From Corynebacterium sp. HMSC27B11 (GTDB lineage Bacteria > Actinomycetota > Actinomycetes > Mycobacteriales > Mycobacteriaceae), in the NCBI RefSeq assembly GCF_001815985.1, contig NZ_KV823534.1:33533-97532 (forward strand): a DNA stretch of 64,000 nucleotides. The letters are read 5' to 3'. Position 1 is the stretch's first letter, and each line of letters opens with the position of its first letter. Position numbers and translations under genes: made by a program. The notes beneath the pieces were generated by a model, which was not told the DNA's origin, ran no database searches, and worked only from the letters and a program-made list of their open reading frames with translations. Positions 24,045 through 33,487 of this stretch are shown piece after piece.

Positions 24045-25807
24045 TGGCAACGCTTACTCGCCGCCGCGTCCTGCAGGGCATGGCCGCCACCGGTGGGGTG
24101 GCCGCCGCGGGGAGCCTGCTGCCCGCCGCCCAGGCAGCCCCCGCCCGCACCGTGTTGGGTGCGGAGAACTGGGACCCCGAGGTCTTCGCCCACTCCGTCG
24201 CCTCCGGGGATCCGACCGCCAGCGCCGTCATCATCTGGACCCGCGTGACCCCAACGAAGGACGCACAGCCCGGCTCGGGGAAGGGGCCGGACGTCCCCGT
24301 GACGTGGGAGGTCGCCACCGACCCCGAATTTCAGGACGTCGCCGCGTCCGGGAAGGTCACCGCCAGCGCCGAGTTCGACCACACCGTCAAGGTCGACGCC
24401 ACCGGCCTAGGATCCGCCACCACGTATTTTTATCGCTTCACGGCCGACCTGGGGCAGCGCAAGGCGACCTCCCGGGTGGGGCGTACCCGCACCGCCCCGG
24501 GCTCCGGCGACGATGTCAGCGCGATCCGCTTCGGCGTGTGCAGCTGCTCGAACTACGAGGCCGGCTTCTTCCGCAGCTACCGGGACATGGCCGAGCGCGA
24601 TGACCTGGAATTCGTCCTGCACCTGGGTGACTACACCTATGAATACGAGACCGGAGGCTACACCGGGGTTTACGGCCAGCAGCCCCGCACCGTGGAGCCC
24701 GCGCACGTCACTCAGACACTCGCGGACTTCCGCATCCGCCAGGGCTGCTACCGCAAGGACGCCGATCTCGCCGACCTGCACGCAGCCAAGCCAATGGTCT
24801 GCGTGTGGGACGATCACGAGTTCGCGGACAATAACTGGCGCGAGGGTGCGACCGGGGAGAGCTTCAAGAAGGGAGACGACTACCCGGCGCTAAAGGCAGC
24901 CGCCTCCCGGGCATACTTCGAGTGGATGCCCGTGCGGGTGCGCCCCGAGGCGCGCGCCCAGCACCTCTACCGCACCTTGCAGTACGGCCCATTGATGGAG
25001 ATCATCATCCCGGACCTGCGCTCCTACCGCGATGCGCAGCTGATCCAGTCCGGCGACCACCTGCTGGACTCCGACCCGGACTTCATTCGCGCCGCCGGTC
25101 GGGAGGGCCGCACCATGATGGGGCGCAGCCAGTTCGAGTGGTTCAGCAACGCCATCAAATCCTCCACCGCGAAGTGGCAGGGCATCGCCAATGAGGTGAT
25201 GTTTGCGCCGATGACCCTGCCAGCGACCCTGGATCCGAAGCTGCACACCTGGCTGGTGGAGAAGATCGGTCTGCCGGAGCAGGGCATCCCGCTGAACCCC
25301 GACCAGTGGGATGGCTACATGGTGGAGCGGCAGAAGATCATCGACATGATCGCCGGGCTGCCGGATAAGAACGTGGTCTTCCTGACCGGGGATATCCACA
25401 GCTCCTGGGCGAACGATATTCCGCGGGATATTTTCGGCTACCGCACCGGGCAGAACACGAAGGCGGTGGCCACCGAGTTCGTGACCCCGTCGGTGACCGC
25501 GAAGAGCGCCTTCGATTCTTTGGCGGTCAGCCGCGCCTTCGACGCCGCCACTCGGCAGCTGCTGTACACCGGCGAGAACCTGCTCTCCGGGGTGAACCGT
25601 TGGTTCAAGTGGATCAACTTCACCGATCACGGCTACATGGCCGTGGAGGTGGGGCAGAAGGCCACGCAGTGCGACTGGCACTACGTGGACCACGTGCTGG
25701 CCAAGGACACCCCGTTCCGCCTGGGCAATAGCTTCCGGGCCGAGGTGGGCTCCCCTGGTGCCCGTAGCGTTGGCGCGGGCCTCAATCGCGCCCAGCGGGT
25801 TTATTAG
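24044..25807 (+). CDS. phoD: Alkaline phosphatase PhoD, Tat-exported
   Basis: 587-aa phosphodiesterase/phosphatase of the PhoD family. The signal peptide has a Tat motif (TRRRVLQGMAATGG) and ends near AAQAAPA. After an N-terminal fibronectin-like domain (about 45-150), metal-ligand motifs follow: GVCSCSNYE, HLGDYTYEYETGGYTG, VCVWDDHEFADNNWR and FLTGDIHSSWAND. PhoD enzymes use Ca/Fe and hydrolyse phosphomonoesters and diesters outside the cell. The ATG overlaps the PAP2 gene stop by one base, so the two secreted phosphatases form one unit, probably for phosphate scavenging. Confidence 0.94.
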   Translation: MATLTRRRVLQGMAATGGVAAAGSLLPAAQAAPARTVLGAENWDPEVFAHSVASGDPTASAVIIWTRVTPTKDAQPGSGKGPDVPVTWEVATDPEFQDVAASGKVTASAEFDHTVKVDATGLGSATTYFYRFTADLGQRKATSRVGRTRTAPGSGDDVSAIRFGVCSCSNYEAGFFRSYRDMAERDDLEFVLHLGDYTYEYETGGYTGVYGQQPRTVEPAHVTQTLADFRIRQGCYRKDADLADLHAAKPMVCVWDDHEFADNNWREGATGESFKKGDDYPALKAAASRAYFEWMPVRVRPEARAQHLYRTLQYGPLMEIIIPDLRSYRDAQLIQSGDHLLDSDPDFIRAAGREGRTMMGRSQFEWFSNAIKSSTAKWQGIANEVMFAPMTLPATLDPKLHTWLVEKIGLPEQGIPLNPDQWDGYMVERQKIIDMIAGLPDKNVVFLTGDIHSSWANDIPRDIFGYRTGQNTKAVATEFVTPSVTAKSAFDSLAVSRAFDAATRQLLYTGENLLSGVNRWFKWINFTDHGYMAVEVGQKATQCDWHYVDHVLAKDTPFRLGNSFRAEVGSPGARSVGAGLNRAQRVY

Positions 25808-25836
25808 TCCGACCGGGAGCGGGGAAGGGGCGCTTG

Positions 25837-26367
25837 CTAGAAGCGGTAGACCATGACGTAGCACTCCTCGTGGGGTGCCACGCCGTGGTCGACGAAGCCG
25901 AACTTGGAGTACATGCGGCGGGCGCGGTCATTGCCGAAGTCCACCGCCAGGCTGACGGAGTGGTAGCCCTTCGCGCGGGCGTGGTCCAGGGTCGCGCCCA
26001 GGAGCCTGCGGCCCAGCCCAAGGCCGGTCATCGTCGGGCGGAGCGCGATGGCCAGCTCCGGGATGTCATCGGAGATGTAGCCCGCGCCGGGCTCGGATTC
26101 GGTGAAGTTACGCAGCCACGCAGCGCCCGCGGGTGCGCCCTCGTACTCGGCGATGATTCCGCCCTGCTCCGCGGTCCACATGTCCACGTAACGGACCAGA
26201 TCGTCCTGGAAGTGCTCGGAGACGTCCTTTCCAGGATCACCCCAGGTATCAGTTTCGCGGAACATTTCCGTGATGAAACCGCGGTCGCCCTCGCTCGCGA
26301 CGCGAAAAGTGAGCGCGTCGGTGGACGGGCGCTCGGCTGCTGACTCTGCCTGAATATCCTCACTCAT
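25837..26367 (-). CDS. GNAT-family N-acetyltransferase
   Basis: 176-aa predicted acetyltransferase. The acetyl-CoA motif A is seen as LAIALRPTMTGLGLGRRLLGATLDHARAKGYHSVSLAV, followed by a bulge-like strand and FGFVDHGVAPHEECYVMVY at the end. The start at 26367 (MSEDIQ) was chosen over 26385 since the upstream residues look non-coding. Substrate unknown. It is convergent to phoD. Confidence 0.8.
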   Translation of the reverse strand: MSEDIQAESAAERPSTDALTFRVASEGDRGFITEMFRETDTWGDPGKDVSEHFQDDLVRYVDMWTAEQGGIIAEYEGAPAGAAWLRNFTESEPGAGYISDDIPELAIALRPTMTGLGLGRRLLGATLDHARAKGYHSVSLAVDFGNDRARRMYSKFGFVDHGVAPHEECYVMVYRF

Positions 26368-26384
26368 GCCACAAATATAGAACA

Positions 26385-26440
26385 CCGGCGCCGAACCGCG
26401 GGATCGGGGATCCGCGCTCAGCGCCGGTGCGCTCAGATAT
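26385..26440 (-). terminator. Possible hairpin behind the L,D-transpeptidase gene
   Basis: CACCGGCGC and GCGCCGGTG pair across about 28 bases that contain a second small inverted repeat around GGATCC. It lies between the L,D-transpeptidase stop and the GNAT start. There is no T-tract, so it could be a structural element only. Confidence 0.35.
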
Positions 26441-26466
26441 CTAAGGAGCTCTCAGCAGCTCGGGGA

Positions 26467-27273
26467 TTAGTAGATGTAGACCTTGTCGCCCGGCTGCAGG
26501 TAGTTGAAGAAAGTCCGGGCAGCCTCGCCGTTCATGCGAACGCAGCCAGCGGACTGCACATTGGTCGTGCCCTGGTGGAAGGCGTGACCGTTGTTCGTGA
26601 AGTACACGGCGTACGGCATCGGCGCGTTACCGAACTCATAGCTGATCTCGTCCTTGATCTTGCGGGTCACGGTGAACATGCCGCGCGGGGTCTCCTGGCC
26701 TGGGCGGCCAGTGGAGACGATGACCGGGCCGTAGGAGCGCTTGCCGCCCTTCTGCAGCCAGGCGCGCTGGGCCTTGATGTCCACGCACGCGTGCGCGGAG
26801 GCCGGGCACGGGTTGGACGCCGGGCGGGCCTGCTTCTTCGGGGCCTGCTTCTTTGGCGCTGGCTTTGGGGCCGGTTTCGGCGCACGGGCTGCCTCGCGCT
26901 GGTGCAGGGCGCCCGGTGCGACGGCGTTGACGAAGTTATCGATGCCCTGGATCACCGGGGTGCGGAACTGCGGCGGCAGGTTCTTGGCCTGGGCAACCAG
27001 CGCGTCGCGGGCGTTCAGCAGGGCAGCCACGCCGTTGGCCTGAGCCTGGCGCAGCTGGGCGTCGAAGTCAGCCTGCAGCTGGGCGATCTGCGGCGGCAGG
27101 GAGGGGGCCGCCAGGGAGGAGCCGAGCTGCGGGGCAGCGCTGGCCTCAGAGGCAGTGGCGACGGATGCCCCAACGCCGAGGGTGGATGCGCCGAGTGCGA
27201 GGGCAGCAGCGCCCGCGAACTGCTTCTTGGAGGTGTTGGACACCTTGCGGTGCTTGCCGATGTAACGAGTCAT
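26467..27273 (-). CDS. Secreted L,D-transpeptidase (YkuD domain)
   Basis: 268-aa cell-wall enzyme predicted to make 3-3 cross-links or attach proteins to peptidoglycan. Signal peptide with basic start and Ala/Gly core, cleavage near residue 50 (ASEASAAPQ); a helical linker of about 80 residues; a Lys/Pro/Ala-rich hinge (KPAPKPAPKKQAPKKQA); then a YkuD domain with KAQRAWLQKGG, GRPGQETPRGMF and the catalytic region HAFHQGTTNVQSAGCVRMN. The His normally before the Gly-Cys (SHGC) is Ala here (SAGC). Start at 27273 chosen since MTRYIGKHRK begins the signal. Confidence 0.87.
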   Translation of the reverse strand: MTRYIGKHRKVSNTSKKQFAGAAALALGASTLGVGASVATASEASAAPQLGSSLAAPSLPPQIAQLQADFDAQLRQAQANGVAALLNARDALVAQAKNLPPQFRTPVIQGIDNFVNAVAPGALHQREAARAPKPAPKPAPKKQAPKKQARPASNPCPASAHACVDIKAQRAWLQKGGKRSYGPVIVSTGRPGQETPRGMFTVTRKIKDEISYEFGNAPMPYAVYFTNNGHAFHQGTTNVQSAGCVRMNGEAARTFFNYLQPGDKVYIY

Positions 27274-27557
27274 GCGCTTCAGAATAAACCCATTTGTACG
27301 TGAGAGAAAGCTGAACGCGCCGGTTGAGCCTCCTGTTAATGCTGCGTTTAGCTGGCTGCGTTCAACTGGCAACGCTGCCCGTGGGGTGGCGGTGGGCGAG
27401 CCAGGCCCCCGGATCCGCCGCGACCGCGTCTCAATGTTGCCGGGCCCCACATCGCCCGCGCCGGGAATAATCTCCAGCGGTCAAGCGCTAGAATATGTAC
27501 AGCAAGCATTCAGCAAGCTCCCAGTCTCGGTGGAAGCAGATCGGTGAAAATAGAGCC

Positions 27558-28265
27558 ATGACTACCCCAAACACGCAGCCCGTTAAGGTTCTCGTCGTCG
27601 ACGATGAGGACAACATCTCCGACCTGATCAAGGTCAGCCTGAAGTTCCAGGGCTTCGACGTGGAGACTGCTGACAACGGGCAGACCGCGCTGGAGATCGC
27701 GGACACCTACCGCCCCGACGCCTTCATCCTGGACGTCATGATGCCCGGCATGGACGGCTTCACCCTGCTCAACAAGCTCCGCGAGGCCGGCCACGACGCC
27801 CCGGCCCTCTTCCTCACCGCCAAGGACGGCGTGGAGGACCGCATCCACGGGCTGACCATCGGTGCGGATGACTACGTCACCAAGCCCTTCTCTCTGGAGG
27901 AGGTCATCACCCGACTGCGTGTGATCCTGCGCCGCGTGGCCAAGGACGACTCCGAGGAATCCAGCCTCATCACCTACGAGGACATCACCCTGGACGACGA
28001 CATGCACGAGGTCACCAAGGCCGGGGAGGTCGTGGACCTGTCCCCGACGGAATTCCAGCTGCTGCGCTACCTGATGGTCAACGCAGAGGTCGTCCTCTCC
28101 AAGTCCAAGATCCTGGACCACGTGTGGAACTACGACTTCGGCGGGGACGGCAACGTCGTCGAGTCCTACGTCTCCTACCTGCGCCGGAAGATCGACACGA
28201 AGGAGCCCCGCCTGATCCACACCGTCCGTGGCGTGGGTTACGTGCTGCGTAAGCCGCGCTCCTAG
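27558..28265 (+). CDS. Two-component response regulator, OmpR/PhoB family (TrcR/MprA-like)
   Basis: 235-aa regulator. Receiver domain: acidic pair in VLVVDDED, phospho-acceptor Asp in FILDVMMPGMDGF, Thr in LFLTAKDG, Lys in VTKPFSLEE. The winged-helix output domain follows from about residue 130 (LDDDMHEVTKAGEVVDLSPTEFQLLRYLM, DGNVVESYVSYLRRKID, HTVRGVGYVLR). Start is the ATG at 27558; a -10-like TAGAAT lies at 27489-27494. The kinase gene starts 14 bases behind. Target genes are not visible. Confidence 0.92.
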   Translation: MTTPNTQPVKVLVVDDEDNISDLIKVSLKFQGFDVETADNGQTALEIADTYRPDAFILDVMMPGMDGFTLLNKLREAGHDAPALFLTAKDGVEDRIHGLTIGADDYVTKPFSLEEVITRLRVILRRVAKDDSEESSLITYEDITLDDDMHEVTKAGEVVDLSPTEFQLLRYLMVNAEVVLSKSKILDHVWNYDFGGDGNVVESYVSYLRRKIDTKEPRLIHTVRGVGYVLRKPRS

Positions 28266-28279
28266 GTTTTGCCTGGTCG

Positions 28280-29869
28280 ATGGCTTCCCTCCCTGAGAAT
28301 TCGGACGTCCCCGCCACCGGGACAGCGAACCCCGCTGGTTCCCCTGGCGCGGACGATGCCGGCACCGCTGACTGGCCGGTGGATGACGAGCACGGTGAGT
28401 TCCAGCGCCCCGGGCGCTTCCTGTCGAACTTCCCGCTGCGTGTCAGCCTTGTCGTCGTCATGACGTTCCTCGCCGCACTCGGCCTATCCTTTTCCGGCGC
28501 GGTGACGACCTCGACGCTGCAGCACTTCATGGTCTCGCGCGTGGATGACCAGCTCAACAGCGCGATCAACGGTTGGGCCTACCGGACCACCGACGACGAA
28601 CGCTCCTATCAGGACAGGCCCGGTAGCAGCACCCCGCAGCCCAACCGGCCGCCCACGGATTTTTTCGTCCGCGTGGTGGACGGGGAGATCTCCATCGAAC
28701 CGCTGAACTCGGTCTTCGATTCCGCCCCGGAGCTGCGGGGATTGGAACAGCCGAGGGAGCCCGTGACGGTCCCCGCCCGCGCGGGTAGCGCGTCCCACGC
28801 CCCGTGGCGGGCGGCCTCCGTCGAGAACCAGGACGGCACCGTCACCATCGTCGCCCTGCCCCTGGAGGGCGAGGAACACACCATCCGCAGGCTGGTGTAC
28901 CTGCAAATCATCATCGGTTTCCTGGTGGTGGCGTCCATCATGATCGTCTCCCAGTACCTGGTGCGCCGCGCCCTGCGCCCGCTGAACCAGGTGGAGGAGA
29001 CCGCCTCCCTGATTTCCCAGGGGCACCTGGACCAGCGCGTCCCGAACTGGGAGCCGGACACCGAGGTCGGTCGACTGGCACAGGCCTTCAACCGGATGCT
29101 CGCGCAGATCCAGGGTGCGTTCCTCGCGGTGGGTGCCTCCGAGCGCCAGGCCCGCAAGTCCGAGGCCACGATGCGCCGCTTCATCGGGGATGCCTCCCAT
29201 GAGCTACGCACCCCGCTGACCTCCGTGCGTGGTTACGCGGAGCTCTACCGCTCCGGGGCCACGGACGATGCGGACATGGTTATCGGCCGCATCTCCGACG
29301 AGGCCGAGCGGATGGGGCTGCTGGTGGAAGACCTGCTGGCCCTGGTCCGCATGGACGAGGGGCGCCCGCTGCAGAATCAGCGGGTGGACGTGCTGGAGCT
29401 GGCGCTGCGCGCCGCGGACGGGGCTCGGGCGGGGTTCCCGGGGCGCAACATCGGCGTCGAGAATCACTACGGCTCCATCCCGGTCGTGATGGGCGACGCC
29501 AACCGCCTGCACCAGGTGATCAGCAACCTGCTCACGAACGCGCTGAAGCACGCCGGTGAGGACGCCAGCGTGAAAATCAGCCTGCTCAAGACAAGCCCGG
29601 AGCTGGTCACCATCGAGGTCCAGGACGACGGCGAGGGCATTCCTGCCGACGCCCTGCCGCACCTCTTCGAGCGTTTCTACCGGCCGGACGTCTCCCGCTC
29701 CCGCGCCTCGGGCGGCTCCGGGCTGGGCCTGTCCATCGTGCAGTCCCTGGTCAAGGCGCACGGCGGGGCGATCACCGTGGACTCCACGGTGGGGGAGGGC
29801 ACCACGTTCAGGGTGCAGCTGCCCGTGGCGCCGGAGGATTCTCAAGCGCAAACTTCACCAGAAGACTGA
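28280..29869 (+). CDS. Sensor histidine kinase
   Basis: 529-aa partner of the preceding regulator. A Pro/Asp-rich cytoplasmic N-terminus of about 50 residues, TM1 about 55-78, an extracellular sensor loop of about 130 residues, TM2 near 209-232, HAMP domain (RRALRPLNQVEETASLISQG), H-box FIGDASHELRTPLTSVRGYAELYRSG, N-box ISNLLTNALKHA, and ATP-lid motifs DDGEGIP and GGSGLGLSIV. The last 62 bases overlap the 3' end of the lipase-like gene on the opposite strand. Signal unknown. Confidence 0.92.
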   Translation: MASLPENSDVPATGTANPAGSPGADDAGTADWPVDDEHGEFQRPGRFLSNFPLRVSLVVVMTFLAALGLSFSGAVTTSTLQHFMVSRVDDQLNSAINGWAYRTTDDERSYQDRPGSSTPQPNRPPTDFFVRVVDGEISIEPLNSVFDSAPELRGLEQPREPVTVPARAGSASHAPWRAASVENQDGTVTIVALPLEGEEHTIRRLVYLQIIIGFLVVASIMIVSQYLVRRALRPLNQVEETASLISQGHLDQRVPNWEPDTEVGRLAQAFNRMLAQIQGAFLAVGASERQARKSEATMRRFIGDASHELRTPLTSVRGYAELYRSGATDDADMVIGRISDEAERMGLLVEDLLALVRMDEGRPLQNQRVDVLELALRAADGARAGFPGRNIGVENHYGSIPVVMGDANRLHQVISNLLTNALKHAGEDASVKISLLKTSPELVTIEVQDDGEGIPADALPHLFERFYRPDVSRSRASGGSGLGLSIVQSLVKAHGGAITVDSTVGEGTTFRVQLPVAPEDSQAQTSPED

Positions 29870-30671
29870 CCTTTTGGTTGCGGGGCAGCATATTGTGCGC
29901 CACCTGCAGCTGCGGGTAGAAGTCCTGCACTCGCACCAACCGCAGCGGGCCCGGATGCTGCGGGATACCACCGGTGGGTTCGGCATCGCCCAGGGCGAAG
30001 GCCGCGTTGAGGGGGACCAGGCGGTCGTAATCGGAGGCGATCTGTGTGATCGGCACGGTGCACTCCCCGGCGGGCGCCAGTGCATCGGCCAGCGCGGGGG
30101 AGCCCACAACCTGCTCCGCGAAGGCAGGAGCCATGACGGTGCTGATCACCCGGTTGACCAGGGTCTCCCGCGCGGTCCCGGACCAGGGCATGTGCACGCC
30201 CCGGAAGTCCGCGCCCAGGCCCACGATGTGGTTGACTGCCTCCCCGCCGGGGCGGCTCGCCACGGCCAAGGAGATCAACCCGCCCTGGGAGTGGGCAACC
30301 AGGTCGAAGGACTCCGCTCCGGTGGCTTCCTGGAGCGCGGCGATCTGCGCTCGGGCTTGGGCGATGGATTGCGCCAACGGCGTGGTTCCGTTGTCCCCAT
30401 AGCTGACGGAGAACACTCGCCGGTCCCGCCCGTCGAAGGTGCTGCGCAGGTAGGGCACCATGCGCGCGAAGTTCCCGCGACCACCCACGGTGCCGTGCAC
30501 CACCACGATGGGGCGCGGCTCGGAGGGCAGCACCCGGTGGGTGGGGGATTCATTCCATTCGCCCAGATCCGGGATGTGAGCCAGCAGCGAGCGCCGCGGG
30601 GTAGCCTCCTGGCCCAGACCGGAGTGCAGGATGGGGCTGCGGCCTGGGTTCCGGGGCGTAGATGGGGACAT
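29808..30671 (-). CDS. Alpha/beta hydrolase, lipase class 2/EstA-like
   Basis: 287-aa predicted lipase or esterase. RPIVVVHGTVGGRGNFARMVPYLR has the oxyanion-hole HG motif; the nucleophile elbow is AHSQGG (Ser near residue 126); acidic and His residues follow (ITQIASDYDRLVPLNAAF; QVAHNMLPRN). No signal peptide is evident, unlike most secreted members. The gene converges on the kinase gene with a 62-base overlap of coding ends, which limits sequence change in both. Confidence 0.8.
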   Translation of the reverse strand: MSPSTPRNPGRSPILHSGLGQEATPRRSLLAHIPDLGEWNESPTHRVLPSEPRPIVVVHGTVGGRGNFARMVPYLRSTFDGRDRRVFSVSYGDNGTTPLAQSIAQARAQIAALQEATGAESFDLVAHSQGGLISLAVASRPGGEAVNHIVGLGADFRGVHMPWSGTARETLVNRVISTVMAPAFAEQVVGSPALADALAPAGECTVPITQIASDYDRLVPLNAAFALGDAEPTGGIPQHPGPLRLVRVQDFYPQLQVAHNMLPRNQKVSLLVKFALENPPAPRAAAP

Positions 30672-30691
30672 ATCGTTCTAGAGCGCTGGTG

Positions 30692-31129
30692 TTAGGCCTC
30701 GTCCTCCGGCACGCCAGCAACCCCCTGGCTGCGCAGCTCCGCGCGGATCTTCGCCGCCGCATCGTCCATCTTTTCCGGGTCCGTCTGATCCATCGGGATG
30801 ATGTTCTGCAGGCTATAGCCGGACATGTCGGAGGCCGGGAACAGGTGGATGTGGGTGTGCGGCACCTCGAAACCAGCGATCATGTAGCCGCACCGCGGGG
30901 CGTCGAAGACCTCGCAGATGGCCTTGCCGATCACCTGGGCGACCTCGTTGAGCTTGCCCCACAGCTCGGCCGGGACGTCGGTCCAGCGGTCGATCTCCTG
31001 GGTCGGGACAACCAACACGTGGCCGTAAGCAACCGGCTCGATGGTGAGGAATGCGGCGACCTCGGCGTCGCGGTAGACGAAGCGACCCGGAAGTTCGCCG
31101 TTGATGATTTTCGTGAAAACGGTAGCCAT
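30692..31129 (-). CDS. HIT-family nucleotide hydrolase/transferase
   Basis: 145-aa histidine-triad protein. The HIT motif is PHTHIHLFP (residues about 97-105), preceded by [15 protein letters not shown] and [33 protein letters not shown] is a typical HIT start, so the ATG at 31129 is used. It likely hydrolyses AMP-linked substrates. Divergent from purD with 94 bases between. Confidence 0.92.
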   Translation of the reverse strand: MATVFTKIINGELPGRFVYRDAEVAAFLTIEPVAYGHVLVVPTQEIDRWTDVPAELWGKLNEVAQVIGKAICEVFDAPRCGYMIAGFEVPHTHIHLFPASDMSGYSLQNIIPMDQTDPEKMDDAAAKIRAELRSQGVAGVPEDEA

Positions 31130-31209
31130 ACCACGCGATGTTACCCGCGAAACCATCGGCGAACACCGGCTTTGGGGCAGCGTCGCGTCGCGCTGTCTGG
31201 CTGGCTCGC

Positions 31210-31215
31210 TAGACT
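31210..31215 (+). promoter_or_regulatory. -10 element of purD, leaderless arrangement
   Basis: TAGACT ends eight bases before the purD ATG at 31224, with no room for a ribosome-binding site between, so the transcript is predicted to begin at or next to the start codon. Confidence 0.5.
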
Positions 31216-31223
31216 GGGACACT

Positions 31224-32501
31224 ATGCGCATTCTTGTACTTGGCAGCGGTGCCCGCGAGCACGCATTGGCTTATTCCCTGTCCCGCGATGAGTCCGTCTC
31301 TGAGGTCCACGTCAGCCCCGGCAACCCGGGCATGAAGGCCATCGCCACGCTCCACCCGGATGACTCGAATCCGGTGGGCTTGGCCCAGGAACTCGGGGTG
31401 GATCTGGTCGTGATCGGCCCGGAGATCCCGCTGGTCGCGGGCGTGGGAGACGATCTGCGTGAGGCGGGCTTCGCGGTCTTCGGCCCGTCCAAGGCTGCGG
31501 CCCAGATCGAGGGGTCCAAGGCTTTCGCGAAGGACGTCATGGCGCGCGCCGGGGTCCGCACCGCTTCGGCGGAGTCCCTGCAGCCGGGCACGTCGGATGC
31601 TGAGATCGAGGCCACCCTGGACCGTTTCGGTCCTCGCTTCGTCGTGAAGGACGACGGCCTGGCCGCCGGTAAGGGAGTCGTCGTCACCGACGACCGTGCT
31701 GCCGCGCGCGCCCACATCGACGACGTCCACGCCGCTGGCAACCCGGTGCTGCTGGAAAGCTTCCTCGATGGCCCGGAGGTCTCCCTGTTCTGCCTGGTGG
31801 ACGGCGAGACGGTCGTCCCGTTGATCCCGGCGCAGGACTTCAAGCGCGTCGGTGAGGGCGATACCGGCCCGAACACCGGCGGCATGGGTGCCTACACGCC
31901 GCTGCCGTGGCTGCCGGAAGACGGCGTGCAGCGCATCGTCGACGAGGTCTGCATCCCCGTCGCCAAGCAGATGGCCGAGGATGGGGTGCCGTACTCCGGC
32001 CTGCTCTACGCGGGTCTGGCCTGGACCTCCAATGGCCCGGAGGTTATCGAATTCAACTGCCGTTTCGGTGATCCGGAGACCCAGCCGGTGCTGCAGCTGC
32101 TCGAAACCCCGCTGGCGGGTGTGCTGAACGCTGTCGCCACGGGCTCGCTCGCGGAGCTGCCACCGCTGCAGTGGAAGGACGGTTACGCGCTGACCGTCGT
32201 GCTCGCTGCAGAGGGCTACCCGGAGTCCGCGAAGAAGGGCGGGGTCATCACGGGTGCTGAGGCGGGCAGCGAGGTCCGTGGTGTCCGCGCTGCTGGCGTG
32301 GCAGAGAAGGACGGCGAGCTCGTCGCTTCTGGCGGCCGTGTGCTCAACGTGGTCGGCGAGGGTACGACCCTCGAGGAGGCCCGCGAGAAGGCCTACGCCA
32401 CCCTTGCCACCATCGACCTGCCGGGCGGGCACTTCCGCAAGGACATCGCCCTGGCTGCCGTCGAGGGCAAGATCACCGTCCCGGGCGAGGGGCAGGCCTA
32501 A
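31224..32501 (+). CDS. purD: Phosphoribosylamine-glycine ligase
   Basis: Second step of purine synthesis: PRA + glycine + ATP to GAR. The 425-aa ATP-grasp protein starts [16 protein letters not shown] and has [49 protein letters not shown], the GARS signature [13 protein letters not shown] and [15 protein letters not shown]. The ATG at 31224 is fixed by that N-terminus and by the -10 element eight bases before it. First of the purine genes in the window. Confidence 0.97.
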   Translation: MRILVLGSGAREHALAYSLSRDESVSEVHVSPGNPGMKAIATLHPDDSNPVGLAQELGVDLVVIGPEIPLVAGVGDDLREAGFAVFGPSKAAAQIEGSKAFAKDVMARAGVRTASAESLQPGTSDAEIEATLDRFGPRFVVKDDGLAAGKGVVVTDDRAAARAHIDDVHAAGNPVLLESFLDGPEVSLFCLVDGETVVPLIPAQDFKRVGEGDTGPNTGGMGAYTPLPWLPEDGVQRIVDEVCIPVAKQMAEDGVPYSGLLYAGLAWTSNGPEVIEFNCRFGDPETQPVLQLLETPLAGVLNAVATGSLAELPPLQWKDGYALTVVLAAEGYPESAKKGGVITGAEAGSEVRGVRAAGVAEKDGELVASGGRVLNVVGEGTTLEEAREKAYATLATIDLPGGHFRKDIALAAVEGKITVPGEGQA

Positions 32502-32520
32502 GCCAGAAGGCTAGAAACCG

Positions 32521-33423
32521 ATGCCCGAAGGACACGTGATTCACCGGCTGGCGGCTCAGCTCAATCAGCTGTTCGCCGGCCACGCCCTGCGCGTAACCAG
32601 CCCGCAGGGCCGCTTCGCCGAGGAGGCCGGCGCCCTGACCGGCGACATGCTGGACCGGGCGGAGGCCTGGGGCAAGCACCTGTTTTTAAGCTTCGGCAAC
32701 CCCCGTAACCCGCACCGGCGGGCAGATCACATCATCCATATCCACCTGGGCCTGATCGGCACCATGGCCGTCGAGCCCTTCACCGGTGGCCAACCCCGCG
32801 GCCAGGTGCGCCTCCACCTACACCGCATCGACGCCGAGGGTGGAGAGGACATGTGTACCTGGGGCAATGCGATGGAGGCGAATCTGCGCGGCCCCCAGTG
32901 GTGCCGACTCATCACCGACGAGGAGATGGATGCCGCGGTCGCCAAGCTCGGCGCCGACCCGCTGCGCTCCACCGACCCGGAGGTAGATCCGGAGAACGCC
33001 GCGAAGCTGGCGGAGCTCGATGACTTCCTTTCCCGTTCTCGCCGCACGATCGGATCGGTCCTCATGGACCAGGCCCGCTATGCCGGGGTGGGCAACATCT
33101 ACCGCGCCGAAACCCTCTTCCGCCTGGGCATTCACCCGGACGTCCGGGCCTGCGACCTGGCGGCGGAGGAGCGCGAGAGTATTTGGCAGGACCTCGTGGA
33201 GCTCATGGCCGAGGGGGAGGCCAGCGGGCGGATCGACACCGTGCGCCCGGAACACACCCCGGAGGCGATGGAGCGGGCTCCGCGCAAGGACGACCACGGT
33301 GGCGAGGTCTACGTGTATCGGCGTGCCGGTCAGCCCTGCTACGTCTGTGGCGAGGAGATCAGCCACCGCGTGGTTCAGGGGCGCAACCTGTTCTGGTGCC
33401 CTGGCTGCCAACCCTTGGCATAG
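32521..33423 (+). CDS. nei: Endonuclease VIII-like DNA glycosylase (Fpg/Nei family)
   Basis: 300-aa base-excision repair enzyme removing oxidised bases. N-terminal MPEGH (Pro catalytic nucleophile, Glu-2 after Met removal), HIHLGLIGTM with the helix-two-turn-helix region (GSVLMDQARYAGVGNIYRAETLFRLGIHP) and a C-terminal zinc finger CYVCGEEISHRVVQGRNLFWCPGCQ. It resembles the mycobacterial Nei enzymes more than Fpg (MPEL start). It follows purD by 19 bases and may be co-transcribed. Confidence 0.92.
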   Translation: MPEGHVIHRLAAQLNQLFAGHALRVTSPQGRFAEEAGALTGDMLDRAEAWGKHLFLSFGNPRNPHRRADHIIHIHLGLIGTMAVEPFTGGQPRGQVRLHLHRIDAEGGEDMCTWGNAMEANLRGPQWCRLITDEEMDAAVAKLGADPLRSTDPEVDPENAAKLAELDDFLSRSRRTIGSVLMDQARYAGVGNIYRAETLFRLGIHPDVRACDLAAEERESIWQDLVELMAEGEASGRIDTVRPEHTPEAMERAPRKDDHGGEVYVYRRAGQPCYVCGEEISHRVVQGRNLFWCPGCQPLA

Positions 33424-33474
33424 CCCTTAAACCACTGGTCGCCAGCCCCGCGGCACAGCCCTGTGCCGCTGTGG

Positions 33475-33480
33475 GATAAT
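33475..33480 (+). promoter_or_regulatory. -10 element of purB, leaderless arrangement
   Basis: GATAAT, preceded by TGTGG, ends seven bases before the GTG at 33488. An upstream in-frame ATG (33479) overlaps this hexamer and so could not be the start of a transcript from it. Confidence 0.5.
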
Positions 33481-33487
33481 GAGGGGC

